From assembly GCA_052389895.1 (NCBI GenBank), contig JBQTHM010000003.1, positions 1-64,000 on the forward strand: 64,000 nucleotides of DNA, written 5' to 3'. The notes beneath the pieces are model-generated. The model worked only from the letters and a program-made list of their open reading frames with translations, was not told the origin of the DNA and made no database searches. The translations under genes were made by a program, and so were the position numbers. Shown piece by piece: positions 58,644 to 64,000 of the stretch. The stretch comes from CAVVXX01 sp052389895. GTDB taxonomy: Bacteria > Pseudomonadota > Alphaproteobacteria > Micropepsales > Micropepsaceae. Each line of letters begins with the position of its first letter. Within the stretch, counting starts at the first letter, position 1.

Positions 58644-60052
58644 GCCAGCAGCTTGCCCGGGTTCAGGATGTTGTTTGGGTCCAGCATGCACTTGAGCGCT
58701 CGCATGACTTCGAGTTCGGTGGCGTTCTTGTAGCGTGAAAGCTCGTCGCGTTTGGCAAGGCCAATTCCGTGTTCAGCGCTTATTGAACCGCCGGCCCGGC
58801 GTGCTTCGTCATGCACGACGCGTTCGAGTTTCTCGCGCGCGGTCAAAAGTGCGGCGTCGTCACCCGGCGGAGCAGCGATATTGAAGTGGATATTACCGTC
58901 GCCGATATGACCAAATGCTACGGGTCGCGCACCGGGCAAGACGGCGATAACCGCCGTATTGGCGCGTTCGAGAAACTCGGCGATCCGGGAAAGCGGCAAA
59001 GAGACATCGTGCTTGACCGACGCGCCCTCAAGTTTTTGCGCTTCCGAAAGCGTTTCGCGAAGGCGCCAAAGGGCAGCACGGTCGCGTTCGTTCTTTGCAA
59101 ACACGGCATCGGTGAGAAGTCCGGCGTCAACTGCCTGTTCAAAGGCGCTTTCAAGCGCGGGTAGCGCGTCGAAAGCTGGCGGATTTGAAACCTCGGCCAG
59201 CATGAACCAGCCCTTGTGCGGCTGAAGGGGGTCGGACGTGCCGGGAATGTGCTTGAGAACGAGATCCAGGCCCGCGCGCGAGATGATCTCAAAGGCCGTC
59301 ACGAGCCCGCCCGTCGCCTCCTGCAGCCGGTTGAGAAGGGGAAGGGCGGCCGCAGCGGATGCAATGGCGGCGAAAACAGTGGAATACGAACGTGGCCTCG
59401 GAAACAGCTTAAGCGCGGCCGCGGTTATGATCCCGAGCGTGCCCTCGGCGCCAATAAACAGGTGCTTCAGGTCATAACCCGTATTGTCCTTTCGCAGCGT
59501 ACGCAACATATCCAGCACGCGTCCGTCGGCCAGCACGACCTCTATGCCGAGCACAAGGTCCCGCGCCACACCGTAATGAAGCACTCCGACGCCGCCGGCA
59601 TTTGTGGAAAGATTTCCGCCAATGGTGCAGGAGCCTTCCGCAGCAAGGCTAAGCGGAAACAGCCGGTCAACATCGGTCGCCGCTTTTTGAATGTTGGCGA
59701 GCACAACGCCAGCCTCTGCGATCAGCGAGTTTTCGACCGCGTTTACGCCGCGAACGCGATTCATGCGCTCAAGCGAGAGCAGCACTTCGCCCTGCGTCGG
59801 GATTTGCCCGCCGACCAGACCCGTGTTGCCACCTTGCGGCACAAGCGGTGTATGCATCTCGTTGCAGATAGCAAGGATGCGCGAAACGGCACCGGTCGTG
59901 TTTGGTTTGAGCAGGAGCGGCGTCTTTCCGTGCCAGCGCCCACGCCATTCGGAGAGGTGAGGCGCGATTTCATCTGCATTTTCGCTGAAACCGCCAACGC
60001 CGGCAGCATCTTTGAGGCGGCGTAGAACGATAGGGGAGATCGTCTTGTTCAT
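58640..60052 (-). CDS. FAD-linked oxidase (D-2-hydroxyglutarate/D-lactate dehydrogenase type)
   Basis: A 470-residue FAD oxidoreductase of the GlcD/D2HGDH class: PNTTGAVSRILAICNE, VPQGGNTGLVGGQIPTQG and GNLSTNAGGVGVLHYGVARDLVLG bind FAD; C-terminal HIGDGNIHFNI and SISAEHGIGLAKRDEL provide the metal and substrate site. It oxidises a D-2-hydroxyacid, passing electrons to the chain. It overlaps the convergent glucan synthase end by 4 bases and the sua5 gene by ATGA. Confidence 0.9.
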   Translation of the reverse strand: MNKTISPIVLRRLKDAAGVGGFSENADEIAPHLSEWRGRWHGKTPLLLKPNTTGAVSRILAICNEMHTPLVPQGGNTGLVGGQIPTQGEVLLSLERMNRVRGVNAVENSLIAEAGVVLANIQKAATDVDRLFPLSLAAEGSCTIGGNLSTNAGGVGVLHYGVARDLVLGIEVVLADGRVLDMLRTLRKDNTGYDLKHLFIGAEGTLGIITAAALKLFPRPRSYSTVFAAIASAAAALPLLNRLQEATGGLVTAFEIISRAGLDLVLKHIPGTSDPLQPHKGWFMLAEVSNPPAFDALPALESAFEQAVDAGLLTDAVFAKNERDRAALWRLRETLSEAQKLEGASVKHDVSLPLSRIAEFLERANTAVIAVLPGARPVAFGHIGDGNIHFNIAAPPGDDAALLTAREKLERVVHDEARRAGGSISAEHGIGLAKRDELSRYKNATELEVMRALKCMLDPNNILNPGKLLA

Positions 60053-61023
60053 GCTCGCGGTGCAGCCGCACGCTGCAGCCGGTCGTTGATGGCTTCGCCG
60101 AGGCCCGAATTCGGGATCGGCATGACCGCTATTGTTTGTGCGCCTGCGCGATCAAGCGCACGCAGCATGGCGAAGAAATTCGACGCCGCCTCGCGCAGGT
60201 CGCCGCGAAGGCTCAGGTTTTGCATTACGCACGCGCCTTGCGGGAGCTCCGGCCCGAATGCAAGCAGCGCCTCATTGTCCCGTACGTCCCGTGCATTCAG
60301 GCGGAGGCGTGCGCGCGGGGCATAGTGGCTTTGCATCTGCCCGGGCGATTGAATGGCATCGCCCGTCGGTTCACTGAGTAGGCCTCCAATCCGTTCGATT
60401 TTTTCGCGTGGGACCGCGCCCTTGCGCAACAGTACGGGCTTACTGTCTTCAAAGCCGACCACCGTCGATTCCAACCCGATTGTGCAAGGTCCGCCGTCCA
60501 GGATCAGGTTGACGCGGCCGCCCAGTTCATCCGCTACGTCGGCCGCAGTAGTCGGGCTGATTCGACTCGAGCGGTTGGCGCTCGGCGCTGCTATTGGAAC
60601 ACCGGACGCGTCCAGAAGAGCGCGCGCGACCTCATGCGAAGGCGAGCGGACCGCCACCGTGTCAAGGCCCGCGCTAACAAGCAACGCAAGGGGTGAAGGC
60701 TCCCGTCTAGGCAGCACGAGGGTCAGGCCGCCCGGCCAAAACGCATCGGAGAGAGAGCGCGCGGTCGGGTTAAATTCCACAATCTCGACGGCTTCAAGCC
60801 GATCCAGCACATGCACAATGAGGGGATTGAAGCGTGGTCTTTCTTTGGCTGCGAATATCGCGCTGACTGCAAAATCATCCAGTGCGTTCGCGCCAAGCCC
60901 ATAGACCGTCTCGGTGGGAAAGACGACCAGTTTCCCCTCACGAATGAGCGCCGCAGCCTCGGCAATCGCTCGCGGCGTTGCGGGGGAAATTGGCGTGGGG
61001 AAAGTGGGCACATCGTATTCCAT
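60049..61023 (-). CDS. Threonylcarbamoyl-AMP synthase (Sua5 type)
   Basis: A 324-residue Sua5/YrdC protein making threonylcarbamoyl-AMP for the t6A tRNA base. The YrdC domain shows VVFPTETVYGLGANALDD, FAAKERPRFNPLIVHV, PSANRSSRISPTTA and GLESTVVGF. The C-terminal 120 residues form the Sua5 domain (SHYAPRARLRLN; MPIPNSGLGEAINDRLQRAA). ATG 61023. It is coupled to the FAD oxidase by ATGA. Confidence 0.94.
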   Translation of the reverse strand: MEYDVPTFPTPISPATPRAIAEAAALIREGKLVVFPTETVYGLGANALDDFAVSAIFAAKERPRFNPLIVHVLDRLEAVEIVEFNPTARSLSDAFWPGGLTLVLPRREPSPLALLVSAGLDTVAVRSPSHEVARALLDASGVPIAAPSANRSSRISPTTAADVADELGGRVNLILDGGPCTIGLESTVVGFEDSKPVLLRKGAVPREKIERIGGLLSEPTGDAIQSPGQMQSHYAPRARLRLNARDVRDNEALLAFGPELPQGACVMQNLSLRGDLREAASNFFAMLRALDRAGAQTIAVMPIPNSGLGEAINDRLQRAAAPRA

Positions 61024-61089
61024 GGAAGGAGTTTACAGATTTCAGCCGTTGCTGTGAAAGCAATGTGGAGGGAGCGTGCGGAGCTTCTG

Positions 61090-61644
61090 CTAGTCCTTCC
61101 GGACGGCGACCAGATCAACAGTCACTTTGACGGCATGAGCGACTGGCGTTTCGCCGGACCATTCAGGACCAGAACCCACGCCGAAATCTGAGCGCATGAC
61201 GGTGACCTCTCCCTTCATATGCGCGCGGTCGCCCGAAATATTCAGCGTGAATGGCATCGTGACGGGCCGCGTGACACCGCGTATCGTGAGATCCCCGGCC
61301 GCTTCATACCGGTTTCGGCCTAGGGCACGAAAACTCCGCGCAATAAAACGGGAACGGGGAAAGCGCGCCGCGTCGAAGCCTTGGGCGCCAGGAAGGTTTT
61401 CATCGAGTTCCGCTTCGCCGGAAAAGGTGCTTGTCATGTCAATCTTAACATCGGCGCGGGCACGAGGAAGGTCGGCAGGATCGAATTCGATTTTTGCGTC
61501 CCATTTGCGAAACACCGCGGAAAATGAAGACCCGCTCCACTCGGCAACAAAGCCGAGCTTGCTTTGCGTGTGGTCGACCGCCCAGCTCGCCGCGTGGGCG
61601 GGCGCACCAAGCAGCATCAAAACGGCGAAGGCGGTTAATCTCAT
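61090..61644 (-). CDS. Periplasmic YceI-family lipid-binding protein (first copy)
   Basis: A 184-residue protein with a signal peptide (MRLTAFAVLMLLGAPAHA) and a YceI barrel: WAVDHTQSKLGFVAEWSGS, then FPRSRFIARSF and LTIRGVTRPVTMPFTL. The family binds long isoprenoid lipids such as quinones. Its start overlaps the b561 stop by ATGA, making a cassette with a second YceI copy. ATG 61644 begins the signal peptide. Confidence 0.88.
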   Translation of the reverse strand: MRLTAFAVLMLLGAPAHAASWAVDHTQSKLGFVAEWSGSSFSAVFRKWDAKIEFDPADLPRARADVKIDMTSTFSGEAELDENLPGAQGFDAARFPRSRFIARSFRALGRNRYEAAGDLTIRGVTRPVTMPFTLNISGDRAHMKGEVTVMRSDFGVGSGPEWSGETPVAHAVKVTVDLVAVRKD

Positions 61645-62228
61645 CGCGGAATTCGGGTCCAAGGAAGCATGCGGAGCAATGTGGTGTCGCGGTCCCAAAA
61701 ATGATGTTTGAGGGCGGCGGCCACATGCAACGTGATTAGCGCAATGGCAAGATAGGCAAGCCATTTATGCGTTTCGCGAATATCGCCAATTATCAGCTGC
61801 TTCCGTACGCGAGGAAGTTCTGCCAGAAACGGCAGATGAGGCCATTCGAACAAGCCGAACCAGATTGTGGGAATGCCAAGTGGCGAGGAGGACACCATGG
61901 CCCAACCAGAAAGCGGTATGGCAATGATGAGTACGTAAAATGTGTAATGCACTGCACGCGCTGCGACGCGTTCCCAAGTTGGCGTGCCGGCCACGAGGCC
62001 AGGCATTGGGTTGACGGCACGCCATAATACGCGCGTCACACTCAGAACGAGAATGGACAGTCCATTGGACTTGTGAATCTGGATCCACCAGAGGCGGTTT
62101 GGGTCGGAACGCGGCAATTCACCCAAATAAAGCCCAAGCCACAGATTGAAAATTACTGCGGCTGCAATCAGCCAATGCAGTCCCGCGGCCACATTGCCGT
62201 AGCGGGCATCCGTATCGCGCGCGGGCAA
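61641..62228 (-). CDS. Cytochrome b561-type membrane protein
   Basis: A 195-residue four-helix protein. Heme-ligand histidines are likely in AAGLHWLIAAAVIFNLWLG, IHKSNGLSILVLSVTRVLW, RAVHYTFYVLIIAIPLSGW and ETHKWLAYLAIALITLHV. Such proteins shuttle electrons between the quinone pool and periplasmic partners. The start is uncertain: TTG 62228 directly after the upstream stop is the best candidate, with AGGA inside the end of the preceding gene. It sits between two YceI genes. Confidence 0.85.
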   Translation of the reverse strand: MPARDTDARYGNVAAGLHWLIAAAVIFNLWLGLYLGELPRSDPNRLWWIQIHKSNGLSILVLSVTRVLWRAVNPMPGLVAGTPTWERVAARAVHYTFYVLIIAIPLSGWAMVSSSPLGIPTIWFGLFEWPHLPFLAELPRVRKQLIIGDIRETHKWLAYLAIALITLHVAAALKHHFWDRDTTLLRMLPWTRIPR

Positions 62229-62229
62229 G

Positions 62230-62838
62230 TTATTTCTTTTCCTGGATGAATTCCGCTTCGATGAGAAGCGTGACGGCATCGCTCACCATTGGCGCCCAAC
62301 GCATGACGACGAGATCGAAGTCACTTCTCTTCAATTCCGCAGTGGCGGAGAATCCAAGGCGTGCTGCGCCATTATTGGCCTCTGTCATGCCGTGAAATCG
62401 GGTGCGCAGCGTCACCGGTCTGGTGACGCCGTGCAGTGTGAGATCGCCTGTGATGTCCCCGGTATTGGGTCCGGTCCGCCTGATGTCAGTGGACTTGAAT
62501 GTCGCCTTGGGGAACCTGTCCGTATGGAATACTGCGGCGGAGAGCAACTCGTTGCGAAGTTTTTCACTCGGAGTGTTCGCACTGGTCATATCGACGTCAA
62601 CCGTGACCCTGCTTTTTTCGGGATTTTTGGCGTCGTACTTCAAAGTACCCGAAGCCTTGCCGAAGGACCCGAAATAGGGACTGATCCCCAGGTGCAGGAT
62701 AGTGAAGATCACCTGTGTGTGGTTTGGTTCGACCCGATAACTGCCGCTTGGCGCAACCGCCGGGTCCGTGATGACAGTCGGCTGCGCGAGAGCTGCGGTT
62801 GCGGCGAAAATGCCCGCCGCAAGAACAATTCGCTTCAT
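62230..62838 (-). CDS. Periplasmic YceI-family lipid-binding protein (second copy)
   Basis: A 202-residue protein: signal peptide MKRIVLAAGIFAATAALA and a YceI domain with YRVEPNHTQVIFTILHLGIS, FPKATFKSTDIRRTG and LTLHGVTRPVTLRTRFHG. ATG 62838 follows AGGAG at 8 bases. It is the first gene of the YceI-b561-YceI cassette; it is clearly diverged from the other copy, so not a recent duplication. It diverges from the nuclease-like gene. Confidence 0.9.
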   Translation of the reverse strand: MKRIVLAAGIFAATAALAQPTVITDPAVAPSGSYRVEPNHTQVIFTILHLGISPYFGSFGKASGTLKYDAKNPEKSRVTVDVDMTSANTPSEKLRNELLSAAVFHTDRFPKATFKSTDIRRTGPNTGDITGDLTLHGVTRPVTLRTRFHGMTEANNGAARLGFSATAELKRSDFDLVVMRWAPMVSDAVTLLIEAEFIQEKK

Positions 62839-62950
62839 GAGTTCGCTCCTGTCCATAGGGCAAGGTAGCCGATCGTATGTAGACCGCAAATGCCCCGTTT
62901 GGAGTGGCAATAGCTGTGCGTACTGCATAGGCGCGGCGTATGCTGGGCGT

Positions 62951-63781
62951 GTGGGGAAGCTCCGCCTAATTTCGTTGGCAGTCGGCTTGTTTGCCTGCAT
63001 CGGACGGGTAGACGCCGCCTGCCCGAAAACGGGGCAAAGAGACGTCGCGGTAAAGAGCATTACTGATGGCGACACATTCGTCACGGCTGACGGGCGGGAG
63101 GTGGAGCTGGCGGGAGTGCTCGCGCCGGGATCGGACGGCAACACCGGTCAATACAAGCGCCGGGCGCGTGAGACACTTTCAAAGCTGCTCAATCGCGGTG
63201 CCGTTAGCCTGGCGCTCCCTGCGGCGGCGACGGACCGTTATGGCCGGTTGCGGGCGCAAGTGTTCGTGGATGACGCCTGGGCGCAGGGCGTCTTATTACG
63301 TGAAGGTCAGGTGCGTGCGGTGCCTGATGCATTCAGCAGCGAATGCGCCGCTGAACTTCTGGCAATCGAGTCGGAAGCAAGAACGCAGCATCGCGGTCAT
63401 TGGGGTGGCGGGCAATTCACCGTACGTTCGCCGGAGCAACTGGACGGAACGATCGGTACTTTTCAGGTCGTTGAAGGAACCGTGCAGAATGTAACCATGC
63501 GCCGCGGCCGCGCGTATGTGAATTTCGGAGCCGATTGGCGCACCGATTTTACGGTCACGGTTGCACCAGAGGACATGCCGCGCTTTCGCGAAGCCGGCGT
63601 TGTCTTGCGGCGGCTGAAGGGCAACCGCGTCCGTGTTCGCGGCTGGGTGGAATCGTATTACGGCCCGCAGATGGGTCTTGCCCTGCCGCAAGCGCTCGAG
63701 GATTTGGAGCCGCCAAAAGTGCGCGCAAAAAAGAAGCGGCCCAGAAGCAAGACCTCCAGGCCGCGACGTTCCGTCCGTTAG
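62951..63781 (+). CDS. SNase-like (thermonuclease-fold) protein with lost catalytic residues
   Basis: A 276-residue protein with a signal peptide (LRLISLAVGLFACIGRVDAA) and an OB-type SNase domain: SITDGDTFVTADGREVELAGVLAPG, then ATDRYGRLRAQVF. In active nucleases the loop is RLaGiDaPE with catalytic Arg, Asp and Glu. Here the same positions are Glu52, Leu57 and Gly60; only the later Arg of DRYGR remains. It is probably not a nuclease. The tail is very basic (KKKRPRSKTSRPRRSVR). GTG 62951 gives the signal peptide. Stop is 3 bases from the carD stop. Confidence 0.8.
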   Translation: MGKLRLISLAVGLFACIGRVDAACPKTGQRDVAVKSITDGDTFVTADGREVELAGVLAPGSDGNTGQYKRRARETLSKLLNRGAVSLALPAAATDRYGRLRAQVFVDDAWAQGVLLREGQVRAVPDAFSSECAAELLAIESEARTQHRGHWGGGQFTVRSPEQLDGTIGTFQVVEGTVQNVTMRRGRAYVNFGADWRTDFTVTVAPEDMPRFREAGVVLRRLKGNRVRVRGWVESYYGPQMGLALPQALEDLEPPKVRAKKKRPRSKTSRPRRSVR

Positions 63782-63784
63782 CGA

Positions 63785-64000
63785 TTACGCTGCCTTCTTC
63801 ATCAGCACGCTTTCCACACGCTTCATCGCAGCCTGTTCGTCGATACGCTCGATTGCGGCCACCTCGCGGGCCATGCGGGCAAGCGCTGCCTCATAAAGCT
63901 GCCGCTCGCTATAGCTCTGCTCCGGCTGGCCCGAGGCACGGTGCAGGTCGCGCACCACTTCGGCGATCGACACGAGGTCACCGGAATTGATTTTCGCTTC
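63785..64000 (-). CDS. carD: CarD-family transcriptional regulator, 5' part cut by window edge
   Basis: The final 71 residues are visible. They match the C-terminal DNA-binding helices of CarD/CdnL proteins: INSGDLVSIAEVVRDLHRASGQPEQSYSERQLYEAALARM and REVAAIER. CarD binds RNA polymerase beta and stabilises open promoter complexes, especially at rRNA genes. The gene continues past 64000 on the minus strand; a GTG at 63973 is internal, not the start. Confidence 0.9.
   Translation of the reverse strand, partial: EAKINSGDLVSIAEVVRDLHRASGQPEQSYSERQLYEAALARMAREVAAIERIDEQAAMKRVESVLMKKAA

Overview
The window is a gene-dense, GC-rich stretch of an alphaproteobacterial chromosome. This rests on lineage-typical blocks: bamE / cytochrome bc1 chaperone / YceD / rpmF / plsX / fabH / ihfA / MerR; rplM-rpsI-argC; hom-glpX-recJ; a PopZ-type DUF2497 protein; Usg; a mitochondrial-type complex I accessory subunit (NDUFS4 family); a class I PHA synthase; and tRNAs that encode their own CCA. 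I cannot name the genus. I see no phage, insertion sequence, CRISPR array or rRNA.

Layout. 1-8.6 kb: a GNAT protein cut by the left edge, the bamE divergon, the ribosome/fatty-acid/IHF block, tRNA-Pro(GGG), a YIP1 membrane protein, a CpaA-like peptidase and heme A synthase. 8.6-16.4 kb: sulfhydrylase MetY, a CoA-binding protein, an enoyl-CoA hydratase, L13/S9, ArgC and PhaC. 16.5-25.6 kb: an OmpA-like lipoprotein, hom-glpX-recJ, tRNA-Glu, a degenerate serine hydrolase, a ClpP-like protein and a GH13 glucosidase. 25.5-32 kb (mostly minus): a Fe-S scaffold coupled to a two-component system, CoxG, a double cold-shock protein, a spermidine-synthase-like membrane protein and an SMP-30 protein. 32-38.5 kb: two tRNAs and a sulfur amino acid group (metC, sseA, cysK) with a peptide transporter. 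38.5-48.9 kb: PAS protein, nitroreductase, DUF3095, a cation/proton antiporter, Pcm, FUSC, PopZ, queD-queF, tag and ygfZ. 48.9-64 kb: a glycosyltransferase, dihydroorotase, Usg, LysE, a proteasome-like Ntn-hydrolase candidate with a partner gene, Nudix, YedK, FKBP, a GH17-GT2 glucan synthase, an FAD oxidase, Sua5, a YceI-b561-YceI cassette, a degenerate nuclease and CarD at the right edge.

Genes are packed tightly. Many same-strand neighbours overlap by ATGA or GTGA, and convergent neighbours often overlap by 4-132 bases. Four intergenic gaps hold palindromic repeat elements of the REP type.

The most interesting locus is 52573-54217. The first gene encodes a 417-residue protein whose Thr2, Asp18 and Lys37 sit where the catalytic Thr1, Asp17 and Lys33 of proteasome/HslV subunits would be after Met removal. 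A small cysteine-containing partner follows after one base. Other notable items are several enzyme homologues lacking key residues (serine hydrolase, nuclease, ClpP-like, QueD), the Fe-S scaffold antisense overlap and the YceI cassette.
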